A DNA stretch of 64,000 nt from Macrocybe gigantea (GCA_011319805.1 SJRY01000111.1:248001-312000), one strand, 5' to 3'; positions 24,031 to 36,589 are shown, counted from the stretch's first letter. Numbers and translations: made by a program. The notes: generated by a model not told the origin, from the sequence alone.

Positions 24031-25828
24031 ATGTCGCGAACTGCCCATCTCGATGCCTCTCCTCCGCCGTATAATGGCGATATGGCTCGTTTGGACCGCA
24101 CGGTCTTCCGAAAGACGCTCCACGTCCTCGGCGCGCGAGTAGAACCTGCCAAGGCTGCCGCCTTCCGGAGGGCGGAGCTCATAAAAAGGTGCGCGGAACT
24201 CGGGAGCTGTTTGCCTTGACTTGCGTCTGAACGACGTTCTCTAGCTCGTTGATCGGTCTGCACAAAATCAAGAGTATCATCAACGACCCCAATGATCCCG
24301 AAGGCAATCGGTTAGTCCTGCTGAACGCAACGAATGAAGGTATGCTCTTTGTCATTGGCGACCTGCATGCTAATAGCGATGGGCAAGTCAGCCGACCTCA
24401 GTCCTGAGACTCTAAGCTACGTCCGGGAGGAATCAAAAGGTCTCGTGCCCTGGACCATCGACTTGGACTACGATTACTGGACTTCAGGTGCTTCTTCGCT
24501 CCGCTTTTTTTTTTCACGATCCGTCGCCGACAATGAATCAGACGAACTCCTACAAGTGATCTTACCGGAGGAGCTGCGCGAGGGTGCTCCCTCCGGATTC
24601 TCCATGACAGGCCACATAGGTCAGACCAGTGCACATCCATGCTCTCCCAGCCATTGATGTGGTCGATTCGCAGCTCACGTCAATCTGAACAACGAGTATC
24701 TGCCATATAAACATATCATTGGGCAGCTCATTCTTGACGTATGGCATCTTGCCCAAACGATGACTCCGAATCTAATACGCATTCACAGAAAAATAGGAGC
24801 ATCAAGACAGTAGTTAACAAATTGGACACTATTGATAACAAATTCCGTTTCTTCAAGATGGAACTGCTTGCCGGAGAACCGAATTACGTGGTAGAACATG
24901 TGAGTAGCTCTGGACTCTTTTCATCAGCTCGTTCCTTTCCTGACTCATCTTGCAGCACGAAAGCGAATGCCGTTTTACCTTCGATTTTACTCAAGTGTAC
25001 TGGAACTCGCGGTTGCATACAGAACATGACCGACTAGTGGAATTGTTCAAGCCTAATGATGTTGTTGCGGATGTCTTTGCAGGGGTGGGTCCCTTTGCGA
25101 TCCCTGCGGCGAGAAAAGGTTGTGCAGTGATAGCAAATGATCTGAATCCGGAGAGCTTCAAGTATCTGAATCTGAATGTGCAAAACAATCGGGCAAGTAA
25201 TCACCCACCTTATCGAAATTGGTTCCTGATCGGTAGCACAGGTAGCTGACCTCGTCCAGACATACTGCGAGGATGGACGCGACTTTATCCGCCATGCAGT
25301 GGAGCGGGTGATTGACCATTCGTTTCCGGAATACGGTGGCCCGCGAAGAAAGCTCGATAGAGCACAAGCCGAACTGAAGGCCCTGCAGAACCTGCTATCG
25401 CAGCACAGTGGTAAGCCGCGTGGCACGGTCCGGAGGCGCATTTCCCATTTTGTCTTGAACTTGCCGGACACTGCGATCGAATTCCTCGATGCATTTCGAG
25501 GGATAATTTCGCCGGATGTCAAGCACGTTTACGACATCATGCCTATGATTCATTGTCACTGCTTCACACGGGAATTAGAGCCCGACAAGGCTGAGCTAGA
25601 TATCCGGGAGGTAGGATTCCTCGTGCTTGTAGAACATCTGACACTTGATTGACGCTTCCGCAGCGCGTAGAGGCAAGTCTAGGTTCTTCACTGACAGATG
25701 ATATGGGACTACATCTTGTCCGATCGGTGGCCCCGCACAAACACATGTACTGCCTCAGTTTTCGGCTGCCGACGGAGGTTGCCTACGATTCGCAAAATCC
25801 GGCATCCGAGGTCGGAACAATGGCGTGA
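24031..25828 (+). CDS. TRM5: tRNA (guanine37-N1)-methyltransferase Trm5
   Basis: Class I SAM-dependent enzyme that makes m1G37 (and primes wybutosine) in tRNAPhe and others, in cytosol and mitochondria. Conserved blocks: [20 protein letters not shown] and IGQLILDKN, then [18 protein letters not shown], the SAM motif [17 protein letters not shown] (about 25065-25115), [12 protein letters not shown] and [19 protein letters not shown] with the catalytic NLP. It ends [18 protein letters not shown]. Eight small introns all join in frame, one with a GC donor (25193-25241). The C-terminal part carries an insert ([11 protein letters not shown]..., about 25340-25430) that looks like a lineage-specific loop. 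Intact. Confidence 0.95.
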
Positions 25829-26027
25829 TGGATTGTTTGTCAGTTGCCTAATATAGTTTGTTTATGCCGGCGTTTGAACCTGAAATTGGTTTGCCCAATC
25901 AGGCAATCAATCTCGCAAAAAAATTTTCGCCAGTTCAGCTTTCGCCTCCGCAAGGTCTCCGTGCGCTCATTGGCCTGCTCGTATACCCACTCCTTCCATA
26001 CCCTATAGACTACCTAGAGCAAACTAG

Positions 26028-29000
26028 ATGTCGTCTCCATCGCTCGTTCTTCCTACTGTACAAGCCGATTCCAATACTTCTCAAAAGCCCTTCTCCACCC
26101 TCAAGTCTGTCCGCGCCGCCCTCGAGGTCCCTGAGCGTGAATTGAAGCGGTGGCGGCGTCTGTTCGATGCCAACGCAAAGGAAATCAATGGCGAAAAGTA
26201 GGCGAGCTTTTCTACATGGTTAGCCGTTATCTCATTGTTAATTTCCCAAGGTGCCTCGACCCGGAGAGCTTCGTCAATGCAATCGCCTCGAAGGATGACC
26301 TGAGAAAACTTGGCCGTGCTCAGTTCGCAATACTCTTCCGTGTGGCTGATGCTTCCCGGCGCGGTTTTCTCACATGGGACGATTTCATGGTATTCGAAAC
26401 CATGCTGAAGAGGCCAGATGCGGATTACTGGATAGCATTCCAATATTTTGACGTGTACGTTCGATACCATCTGTTTTTTTTAACGACCTCTGTAAATATC
26501 TTTTGGCATTGGCACAGAGATAACTCTGGAAACATTACATTCGACGAATTCAAAAGTGTGTTCACAGCAAACGTTGGTTCCGAAGCTATCCCGTTTAATT
26601 TCGATTGGTGAATATGGATGTCCTCGTCTCTTGCACTTTTCTAAAGTATTTTGTTAGCGACTGGGTCAGATTGTATCTTGGAAAGAAGAATGGGACACAT
26701 GTTTTGGGATGTACGTCTCCCTCACCTTTGTTACTGGAGCAATTCCTAATGACGTTGCCCAGATAACGAATTCACACAACTCATGAAGGACTTGCAGGGC
26801 GAGCGCCTTCGACAAGCATTCAAATACTTAGACACAGACCAGGATGGATTTATTCGTCCAGATGAATTCAAGAGGATCATCTTAGTACGCGTTTCTCTCG
26901 TCCAACTTCACTCCGGCCATTTATCATCTCCTACAATAGGAAGTTGCTGGTCACAAACTTTCCGATGCAGTCATAGATAGACTCCCTACATTATGCACAT
27001 TGAGCCCTGGACAACGCATATCTTATTCAGAAGTTATTGCTTTTCATAATGTTATCCGACGTGAGTTGTTTGAACTCACGCTTTGACGTCGCTAATCTTG
27101 TCCTAGAAATGGATATGGTAGAACGGTTAGGCGCGACCATATTCCTTATCAGCCATTCTGTTAACTCGGATTCGTCAGTGTCATTCGTGAGGCGACAGCC
27201 AGGAGCAAAGATGGCCGCATAGATCAATCTGATTTCCTGAATCACGCCGCCTCGAGTTCCCGATACTCGTTATTCACACCCATGGAAGCTTCTATCATTT
27301 TTCATTTTGCTGGTCGAGGAGTAGCCAATCAACGGTTGGCGTTGCTAGATTTTGCTCAACTGCTTGATCCTCGGTGGCGTGCCCCCATGACGACTTCGAC
27401 GTGCAACCTACAAAGACGTCAACGTCAGTCGTCCGAAGTCTATTAGAATCTACATATAATTTTGGTTTGGGTGGTACGTCACTTCGCGCACCATTAACGA
27501 TCCCGCACTCCAGTCCTTTAATTCATGGCCAACATAGGCATCGCGGGAGCGTTTGGTGCCACCATTGTTTATCCTATTGATATGGGTATGCCATCTCATG
27601 CTCGAGTTATTATTCTTAACTGATTTTCTTTTCAACAGTTAAGGTATGTACCGTCCCGCCATGCCCAAGGCCTCGGTTTGACGTCTAACTTTGATCTATA
27701 TAGACACGGTAAGTGGTTAGGTCTATGCGATATCACCTTACTGACATGTGACTTCAGAATGCAGAATCAAAGAAGTACAGTCGTCGGCCAGCTTCTGTAT
27801 ACAAATAGCATAGATTGCGCGCGCAAAATTTTTAGGAATGAAGGCTTCCTCGGATTTTATCGTGGACTCGGGCCCCAACTCATTGTATGTGTCTTTTCCG
27901 TTATAACTGCCGCGCTTTGATGACCTTTTGATACAGGGTGTAGCACCAGAGAAGGCCATCAAGCTCACAGTGAATGATTTTGTCCGAGCCAAAGCAACGG
28001 ATCCCGAGACGGGACGCATTAAATTCATATGGGAATTGGTTGCCGGTGGCATGGCCGGTGGATGTCAAGTTGTCAGTGCGATGCACAGCCTGAAATTTCT
28101 TTGTTTGATGACTAACGCTGTACATTTTAGATCTTCACGAACCCATTGGAGATCGTGTCTGTGCACTTGACAACCTTTTCAGTCCTTGCTGGTTCTTACA
28201 CAATTATCGCAGGAAAATCCGGTTGCAGATTCAGGGCGAGGCTGCCAAGCTCGAGGGCGCTGTCTCTAAAGGAGCAGTCCACATCGTTCGTCAACTAGGC
28301 ATCATCGGCCTCTACAAGGGCGCCAGTGCCTGCCTGCTTCGTGACATACCGTTCTCCGCTATCTACTTCCCGGCATACTGGCATCTGAAAAAAGACCTCT
28401 TCAATGAGGGTTACAACGGCAAGCAACTGTCATTCCTTGAGACCCTGACATCCGCCGCAATAGCGTATGTTACTGCTCCTATTTTTGGTTTGACGTCGAC
28501 TAACGAGATGATGGTGATGCTACATCAGAGGCATGCCTGCTGCTTATCTGACCACGCCAGCAGGTGAGAATGTCAAATAATAATGTGGTAGTTATGCTTA
28601 CATGATTGTTAGATGTCGTTAAAACTCGCCTGCAAGTTGAAGCTAGGAAGGGGCAGACACATTACAAGGGTCTGCGGGATGCATTCTTCAAGATATGTGA
28701 GGGGGTAATGCTGGGTCGACGTTTCCGACAGACTAACATGCACGTTGATTAGATAAGGAAGAAGGATTCCGAGCCTTGTTCAAAGGTGGCCCTGCCCGCG
28801 TCCTAAGGAGCAGTCCTCAATTCGGGTTTACGCTTCTGGGTAAGCCTCAACCCTTTGCTCAGGAAGCAACAGTCACTAAGGACAATGCGGTCATGTAGCC
28901 TATGAGAGCCTGAAGAAATGGGTACGTACATATGGACTGATCAATCGGTCTGATACGTGTTTTGACCAACCACATTCCTCGCACTCTGAGCAGTTCCCGG

Positions 29001-29254
29001 TAGGTTTATTGTGCTCCAATGATCGATTCGTCGGCAAGCTGAAAACTCCGATACAGTATCCTTGGCAAGAGAAACCACGACAAGTCGAGACAGCCCTCGT
29101 TTCCCGCCCCGATGAGCTGACGCGCATTAGAGCTCGAAACGCACTGAAGATTCTGCTGGATGTGCATGGTGACTTTGGCCGGAGAGCGGCGGCGGCAGGG
29201 GTTCCCTTGTCTCTGTCATCCCCATGGCTGGCCTCGCAACAGGGTAAGAAGTAG
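26028..29254 (+). CDS. Mitochondrial aspartate/glutamate carrier (aralar/AGC1-like)
   Basis: Calcium-linked antiporter of the inner mitochondrial membrane that feeds the malate-aspartate shuttle. The N-terminal half has EF-hand-like repeats ([14 protein letters not shown] near 26450-26550; [14 protein letters not shown] near 26830). The C-terminal half has three mitochondrial-carrier repeats with signatures YPIDMVKTRMQ, TNPLEIVKIRLQ and [12 protein letters not shown], plus matching [26 protein letters not shown] and [17 protein letters not shown]. The tail [15 protein letters not shown] ends at 29252-29254. About fifteen introns join in frame. One single-base loss in the C run 27382-27386 shifts frame between the two halves; adding one C gives a clean linker ([15 protein letters not shown]...). 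Confidence 0.93.
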
Positions 29255-29731
29255 GGACGAGAATGTTACTTTAGATTGGTTGTTATACATGAGCCAATCA
29301 GAAAAGAGGTTTGCATGTGCCAAGCCCACCACTCATCTGTCAAAACCCGAGATCACCTCCATGAGAACGCTGATGAGTCCTGGTGATGCACATGTCAGTC
29401 GTTGCGATGGGTGACCGATGCACTGGGTCAAATATATAGCACAGTAGCGACTTTACTGACCATCTTTACCCCCCTTCGTTCCCTTTCGTCCTCGTTCTGT
29501 CTTTATTTTCTTCATTTTTTTTTCTTTCCTTCCTTTCCTACAGGTTGGTGATTCTGCTGTCCAGAACAAGCACTCAACTGACTTGCAGCAGAGCGCTTGC
29601 CGCTTGACACAGGCTCGCCTCCGCCAAATCATATACTGCAAGACAGTGTCCACGCCAGCGTAGACCGCTATTTTTCGACTTCGCATTTGAAAACTTTTTA
29701 GCACCAATCCAATCCACATTCTTTACATATC
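29255..29731. promoter_or_regulatory. Promoter region of the Thr-rich secreted protein, with CT-rich tract
   Basis: The 477 bp upstream of the next gene contain a strongly pyrimidine-biased strand tract at about 29459-29541 (runs of C, T and CTTT blocks). CT-rich blocks close to the transcription start are common in promoters of strongly expressed fungal genes. No gene was found in the gap. Confidence 0.5.
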
Positions 29732-31335
29732 ATGAAGTCAATAATCTTGGGTCTCGCGTTCATCAGCGCAGCCGCTGCTCAAGTGGTCAATGGTGTCTCT
29801 ACTGTTTCGGCGTCCGGCCCGTCTGCGACAAGCAACGCCGAACAACCAGTCGCTACGAGCGCACAACCGTCCACTGGCTCGCAGGCATCGCCCTCGGGCC
29901 CTCAGCCTACCGATGGCAACGCGCGGCAGGCTGGCGTCGCCCCCGCTTCTCAGCCGACCCCAGCACCCCAAGCCGGCAGTTTCTATCAGCAGATGCCTTA
30001 TGATGCTTATAAAAACGGTGGCTACAAGAGTTTGGACTGTGGATATGGGTACTCGAGGTTGTCCGATGGTCGCTGCCAACAAGAGTCGTGGTATGACGCT
30101 CAGTATTACGGCTGCCACGCTACGACGATCATCAATAATATCAACGTGTGAGTTGCCGCAAACGGAAAACGTTGCCGCTTCCTCGTACTGAAAATTTCCA
30201 ACTTGCGCAGCCACCAATGCAACCCGTACACGGTCACGGTGACCAAGACCAAGCAAGAGATCGTTACGCAAACGGTGGTAGGCGACCTTCCTGTCCCTCT
30301 CACATAATTATGCCTCACTTCGACCCAGGTTCATACGCAGGTCGTCCCAACGACGATCATTAAGCATGAAATCGACACCCAACTTGTCACCAGCATTAAA
30401 CACGTCACGCAAACAGCGGTCGTTACCTCCGTCGAAGTCAGGCCGACGACGCGCGTATGGGTATCTACCGAAATCATCGATAAGACCAAGGTCCTCGAAC
30501 ACACTCTCACTGCTACCGAGACAAAAACGCAGACCAACATTTACACGAGGACCGACACTCTCACGGACACCGCTACCAAGACCATCAAGCAAATTGAGAC
30601 TGCCTTCGTGACCAAGACACAGCTGAAGACCATCGTCCTTCCGACCACCTACACCAGCGTCTGGGTTAGCACCAAAGTCATTGACAATGTAATTTGGCCC
30701 TTTCCTCGATTCTTCGAGCTTTCTAGCTAATATCCGCACCACAGACCAAGACAATCAAGGAAACCAAGACCGCCACCGTCACTGACCAAATCACCTCTGT
30801 CCAGACGGCCACGCTCACCGAGACGAAGACTGATCGCGTCACGATGACCGATACCGTAACCAAGGTCGAACCGACGACAGTGACTAAAGTCTGGGTCGAA
30901 ACGCAAGTCAAAGACAGGGCATGTTTTTGCGTTCTGCATTGATACGATACCTCACTAACGCTTCGATAGACGAAGACAATTTTGAATACCTTGACTTCGA
31001 CTTTGGTTGAAGACAGGACGTACTTCCAGACCCTGACTTACGTGTCCACTGCTACTGCTACAGCCACAGAGACGCAAAGAGTCTTAGAAACCGGTCTTTC
31101 TGATTGTCTTGGACGGGTACAGTTACTTTGTCGTGCACATTCAAAATCTCAACTAACGATCAATCAGTGCAAGTCCAGATGGTCACTGAGCCCCGGAAAT
31201 GGCAACGTCTACAACACGTACGCTGCTCCGCTGCCGACATCCGGCTACGGGTCGAGCAACTATGGCTCAAGTGGCTACGGTTCGAGTGGATACGGCTCGT
31301 CGGGTTCATACGGTGGTTCCAGTGGAGGGTATTGA
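29732..31335 (+). CDS. Secreted Thr/Ser-rich repeat protein with Gly-Tyr-Ser tail, unknown function
   Basis: Signal peptide MKSIILGLAFISAAAAQVV, then a Ser/Ala/Pro/Gln spacer and a short cysteine-containing block (LDCGYGYSRLSDGRCQQ, GCHATTIINN). A long Thr/Val/Lys-rich region follows, with degenerate units such as VTVTKTKQE, TATETKTQT, TLTDTATKT and TVTDQITSV. It ends with GYGSS repeats and GGSSGGY. Small introns near 30148, 30276, 30690, 30918 and possibly 31119-31169 (51 nt, could be retained in frame). No GPI-like hydrophobic tail is present. The Thr-rich repeats suggest O-mannosylated cell-wall or extracellular protein; the family is not one I can name. Confidence 0.75.
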
Positions 31336-31696
31336 TCGGCCAGCCGGACATCGCCAGAGGTTTACCCTTTCACGTTCGTTCCGTAGACTTCATACTTCAA
31401 ATCATGGACTCAACTTGAGAAGGACTCGCTGATGATACCTTTCTTCATGTTATATCTATTGCATTGGTGCTTAATTATTTTTCCCCCGCCGAGCGCCGGC
31501 TTCTCTAACATTAGGCAAGTTTTCAAGGATTGTCTGTTCATGGTCCTTTTCTTCTTGCTGTATCTGTGGTATATTGCACAATGGAGGCATTTCTAGGATT
31601 TGTCAGTTTCGGCTACAGCACGAGACCGGTCCGTTGTGAGAGCTTTATCCGCAGTCCATCTCTCCACCTTACCATCGACACGAATTCACATATATC
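31336..31696. other. Intergenic
   Basis: 361 bp between the Thr-rich protein and the thioredoxin-like gene. Holds the latter's promoter; nothing else recognised. Confidence 0.5.
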
Positions 31697-32250
31697 ATGC
31701 CCATACGGAAGGCTCAGGACCCGACAGTGCCTAGCGCGCTCGCTCAAGTGCCTGAGGAATATCTAATATTCTATTCCTCGATCGTTGATGGGAAGCCTTG
31801 GTGTCCCGTAACTGACAAATTCCTTTATCGATTTCGGCAGGCAGCACTGATTCGGCGCCATCTACATGTATCAGGATTGCCGTGACGTCGATGACCTTAT
31901 TCAGAACACCTTTGGCGCAGAAAACCAACCGTCGGCACTGATAGTCTACGTAGGTAATAAGCCCGAGTCAGTACATACCATCTTGTTCTCTAGCAGGTTC
32001 GCCATTCACTCTGACTTTGCTCCACAGATGGAAGTCCCCCTCAAACGTGTTCCGGGGTGAACCATGGCAGATTTCTGACATACCAACGGTCGTTAAATTA
32101 AAGGAGGTACGAACGTTGCCACTGCTCTCGCGATCGCCGTGTGTGAAATACTAAAGCCTCAATGTCTGGTGTTGATAGGGCAAGGAAGCTTCTCGCTTAG
32201 TTGAGAGGGAAATAGCAGGCGGTCTGGAAAGATTCGTTCAGTCGAACTGA
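31697..32250 (+). CDS. Thioredoxin-like protein, TXNDC17/DUF953 type
   Basis: Small thioredoxin-fold protein. Starts MPIRKAQDPTVPSALAQVPE, followed by YLIFYSSIVDGKPWCPDC, where the WCPDC redox motif is split by the first intron (31810-31870), as is PEW by the second. Then SALIVYVGNKPEWKSPSN and the cis-Pro-type stretch DIPTVVKLKE. The last exon ends EREIAGGLERFVQSN with TGA at 32248-32250. Four exons, all in frame. The WCxDC motif and length (about 120 residues) match the TXNDC17 group rather than classical thioredoxin. Confidence 0.88.
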
Positions 32251-32308
32251 ATGTCTGTCATTCGTTATGGTAGAATGAATAACTGCTCGGATCGGCCCTA
32301 AGCATAAG

Positions 32309-34197
32309 CTAACTTTTCTGGAGTGAAATACATTTTAGTACAATACTCGTTTCTGTGCCCTTCAAATTCAGAACGTCATATAGTTGCAGGCCTTGTGGTG
32401 AACGCGCCAGTGTTATGTAGATTAGGTATCTCAGAGCTTCCTTGTACTTGTCTGCTGACATTGAGTAGTACTTCGACCTTGCAGGATATTGTGAGTCGTG
32501 GAGTGCAAGGAAAATTATGCGCGTCACCTGAAATCATGATATGCGGAGTTCAGATTTGCGAAACGCGCCATCAGAAACACGACTTGGTCTCCATCAAGAC
32601 CCATGGACGTCCGCCTCAAATCCCTTTGTCTTCTTTTCTTCCTTTTAACAGCCCTTCGAATCAGTTCCAGTTCCCTGTGTTTCAAAACAAGCTAAGAGAG
32701 GTACTCAAAGGAATGATAATGAGTATTAGTACCTAGCCAGGTCTTCAATTCTAGTGCGACTTCGGACAGGATCAAAGGATAACACAGCACCCTGGCCAAG
32801 TTGTTCAGCCATACTGCTAATAAACCTAGCAAAAGTAGATGTCAAGACCACATAGGCCTGTCTGTTCTCCTTCGTCTTCTTCGTAACCCCTTAGCTCAGG
32901 GTCGAAGCAACAGATATATGACACTTACTTGCAGGGATTCAGCGATGTCGAGGGCTAGTCGTATAACGTCGTTTAGCTGTCGGAAGTCCTTGACTGCTAT
33001 GACGACCTAGCAGATTTTAACTTTTTGATTGCGGCAGAAAGTATTTCATTTTCGTCATCGCGGAGGGGTGTGGTGCCCGACGATTGTGTGCTTGAATAGG
33101 ATGAAGGGGATTCTGGATAATTGGGTGGTGTGCGCGCGGCCTGCATAAGCCGATCTTGTTCAGCTTTTGCAGTGGCTTCGTCCTCAGCCCAAGTCTGATC
33201 ATGATCATCAGGGTCATCGACGCTACGCCGACGAGCTTTGCTGCGAGCCCTTACTTTGCCGAGCAATGCGGCGAAACGTCGACGGAATGCGTCCAGAATT
33301 TGGTAAAGAAAAGACCCAGCGGTCGTGAAAGCAAGGGGTTTCCCTTCGTCCACCATCTCAATCTGCACTCGAAGGGGCTGAGACGCGGCAGTGAAGCTGT
33401 CGACAATGGACCAAATCATCTCATGTTGGCGAGGAAGGAGCCGTTTTACTTTTGATCCCAAGCGGATCATCGGTTGCCAGTAGTGAGATTTCAGTTCTTC
33501 TTCGCGTGCGAGGTTGGACTCCATGTCTTTTTTGCGAACTTCGTCAGAAACATCATGGCCGTAGTCCCACATCGTCGTCAGTAATATGACATTCTTGTAT
33601 GCATTGGGTCCACATAGTCTTCCAAAAAGTTCAAGATTGCTCAGTGGGGTATGGGCCATCCGATTGTCGGTAATGCGATGCAAATAAAGAATGCCTGCGA
33701 GAATAAAGCCCTTTCTATAGCTGAAGTAGTTATTGAGCTAGTGATCGGTCCCATCAAGACGAGTAAAAGACATTACGTCTTTTCCAACCACTCCGCGATA
33801 TTCTGAAGGATGTCAGTTTCTTTGAAGTTCGTATCATCAAAACCCGGAGTGTCGACAAAGATTACGTTGCGGTTGGGATGATGGGGATGGCGGCATGAAA
33901 AGGAGTTCACCGTCGTAGTGCAAGATCGCAGGCTTGTGCCGACTTCAGCCCTGTCGGCCCCAAGAGCTAAATTAATAACCTGACGGGCAATCGTTACTTC
34001 GGATGCCAAGGGAGTGCCACAAGGGTTGATTCGACTCACAGAACTCTTCCCAACACCAGTGACACCCATAACGCTACGCATAATGAGAAGGTGGTCAAGT
34101 TTGACTGGGAAACATAAACGTACGCTATGATGATGTCGTCCCTGTCATAAGGTTCGGACGCACTAGAACCGTCTCTTTCTCGTGAATGAAGGTTCAT
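32309..34197 (-). CDS. P-loop GTPase A (AIG1/GIMAP-like) with C-terminal helical extension
   Basis: Member of the Agaricomycete family of AIG1-like P-loop GTPases. Exon 1 is MNLHSRERDGSSASEPYDRD; exon 2 (34040-34073, 34 nt) carries the P-loop GVTGVGKSS; then VGTSLRSCT, the G3 motif FVDTPGFDDT, AEWLEKT, LHRITDNRMA and VILLTTMWD. After a stop at 32997-32999 the same strand stays strongly coding-like one frame over (IAVKDFRQLNDVIRLALD, YVVLTSTFARFISSMAEQ, YYSMSADKYKEALRYLI) with proper introns to a stop at 32309. The frame change again equals one missing base, near 33000-33005. I therefore include this roughly 210-residue extension; if the stop is real the gene ends at 32997. Function unknown. 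Confidence 0.78.
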
Positions 34198-35248
34198 CTG
34201 AAAAACGGAGATGAATTTGATTAGAATTGGATGAAGATGGGACGCAACATTACAGCTAGAGAGGATGAGGAACAGAATCTGGTGTTGGTGAACGTCTGTC
34301 ACACAGAAACTGATTAAATCGCAGACATGAATGGAAGCAGCATCGGCTCTCCAGGTGAACGGACAGAATGGCCTCACAGGCGCCTCCCTGGTGGCAGGCA
34401 ATGATGCAGCCCAAGGCATGCGGGGCTAGAGACACTCTGCCTGCAGGCTTCAAGCCAGCATCCACGCTGCCCTCCGATGCATTCGTCGTCGATATCATTT
34501 CCAATTGTTCGGTTGGGGCAATCATCGGACTGCATTTTATCCTCAGCTGTTCTAAGTAACAGTCGATATACGGGCCGAGTAGTGTCGTCAAAAATGGGGG
34601 CAATACCAGGCACAAAATTCTAAATCGTCTTATCCAGAGCAACATTTGTATACAGATGACAATGGCCATGAGGTAGATAAAGGCTCTCTACATTCGGTCC
34701 TCATGGGCACTGCATGCCGTGAGCCCTATGAAGCCTCATGTACCCGGCGCTGCAGGCCATAGAATTACTGAGACTCGCCATCAACCGATAGGCATAAAGT
34801 GAAGAGCTTGCTCTCATTCTTCGTTTTCCCCCCCTGCTTTCTCGACGACTTGTAGCAAGAGGATGACTACTGCAACGTATGCTGTCATTCCCTTTTCGCA
34901 CTCTGAACCGCGAACATAAAATTTCTTAGGATCAAATGGTTATCATCCTTGACGGTAACCAAAACTGACGACAGAAGTACAGCCCATCCAACTGGCGCAG
35001 GACTCGCGAAGTGTGTCCAGTTTTGCCTCGTAGCTACGCCATAAATCCGGCTGACCATGGCGTAATGATCAGAAACGAAACGTACTCTGTCTCTGAGAGA
35101 GGCCATCCGACTCACAAATCTGAACAGATCGAGTGCGGATCAACTGTGTTACACATGCGGTTACCCTTGCTAACAACGCTCAAGCAACTCTTTCGCGCTC
35201 CCCGTAGCCCCCGATCAGCTCAGCAAGCCAAGCAAGCGCACTGACACC
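34198..35248. other. Gene-poor interval with weak minus-strand coding signal
   Basis: No supported gene. On the minus strand about 34780-35100 encodes FVSDHYAMVSRIYGVATRQN and, after a frame change at a G run near 34887, YVAVVILLLQVVEKAGG. A second stretch at 34500-34610 has FDDTTRPVYRLLLRTAEDK. These could be exons of a small membrane protein or remnants of one. I could not join them into one model. Confidence 0.35.
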
Positions 35249-36498
35249 ATGGAACCTGGAAACTCTCAAGCCGTTCGACCACAATTACTGCCAAGGCGCT
35301 CTTCCGCGGCAGATGTGTGAGTTAGATTCAACAATTCTTTGTCCATTTTTTTTTTGCCATTGATCTAACATTCATCGACATTTCCGGACTGCCTACAACC
35401 ATTACAAGCCATGAAACCTCTAGGTCTGTCCGACAACCTTCCAGATTGCTGCGGGGGGACTAAATATTTTCAGACGGAATGAAATCGGGCCATCCGCCAT
35501 AGTTATACCCCATGCGAGCCCACCTCCGCGTTCAGGAATAACCAAGTAAGTATTCCTGGCTACCTTCTCTCCTCCCCCCGTCTTACAGTTTCTCAGAAAT
35601 CCAGGACGGTCAAATCGAGAACCAGCTATTCCTCGCTCGCGAGACGATGTGAACATCAGCTCTGAACGACAACCATATTCTGGTTTTCAAAGTGCGGAGG
35701 CCATGACAGCAGAAACGTGATTTCCTTCATCTTTTGTTTGCGTTATCAAAGATTCCACATCTCGTAGGGGCAATGTCATTGGCAAACGCCCAACTGACGA
35801 AGACTCAGTATCTACGCAGTCGACGTACTCTGAGTGTGTATTGAACACTTTCTGATGACTTTCGTTAACTCAGAACCAGGGTACCTACCGCTCTGGCTCA
35901 AATTCAAGGCAACATCTCTCGCAGTTTCCAAGCCACCGATCCTGAGATGTCATCGGGGGTTAATTCGTCGACAGACACGTGCGTTGCAGCTATCAAAAAA
36001 CTCCGTCCTAAGAAATCTAACAATCATCAAAATATATCACACCGCCTAGTGAAGAACATGCAATCTTCTCTCAGAGGTATTCCGGGTGTGTATCCCTTGA
36101 ACAGAATCGTATCGCAGTAAGGCTCAAGTGACCCAAGGGCTGACGATCATGCAATTGCTTTGTCCACGAAATCAGAGGTGGACGCCGCAATGGCTAGGAA
36201 GTACGCTTCAGTTACCAACCCAGTCACGCGGAGTCCTTCACTAAGGTAACTCAAGACAGGGGTACGAGAGTGAGGAAGTAGATCCTGAAAACCGGGCTTC
36301 GACGTCGGGTCCCACGCGGCAATCTACCAGGGTGTATGTTTCCCGATTACATATCGTTTTCGACTTCTGATAAAAGAAAACAGTGAGTTGGGCGCCAATG
36401 CGGATTCTAGCATTCGCTACCAAAAAGGTGCTACAAAGAGCATCTTCGGTCTTTTGAGGTTAAAGGTGAATCTAATCTACCGTGATCTCGATACCTAG
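35249..36498 (+). CDS. Unknown protein, lies inside the GTPase cluster
   Basis: Not recognised. Exons were joined by splice sites and frame: MEPGNSQAVRPQLLPRRSS, then TFQIAAGGLNIFRRNEIGPS, REPAIPRSRDDVNISSERQ, GKRPTDEDSVSTQSTYSE, ALAQIQGNISRSFQATDPE, KLRPKKSNNHQNISHRL, DPRADDHAIALSTKSEVD and a C-terminal GATKSIFGLLRLK ending at the stop 36496-36498. The protein is polar, Ser/Arg-rich and probably largely disordered, without membrane segments or catalytic motifs. One join near 36235-36245 needs either an odd intron or an extra base. Its place between GTPase genes A and B is the only clue to role. Confidence 0.5.
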
Positions 36499-36589
36499 AA
36501 TGAGCTCTTTCTGTTAGGTGAATAAATACAAACCAAGTGAATCTCAGAAGTATAGTCGCGTCACCATACAAGAGCTCAAACCGACTTTA

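Noticed and set aside
29738..30271. 177-codon antisense frame over the Thr-rich secreted gene
   Set aside because: An Ala/Arg/Gly-rich translation is what the reverse of a Thr/Ser/Ala-rich gene gives; the plus strand has a signal peptide and introns.
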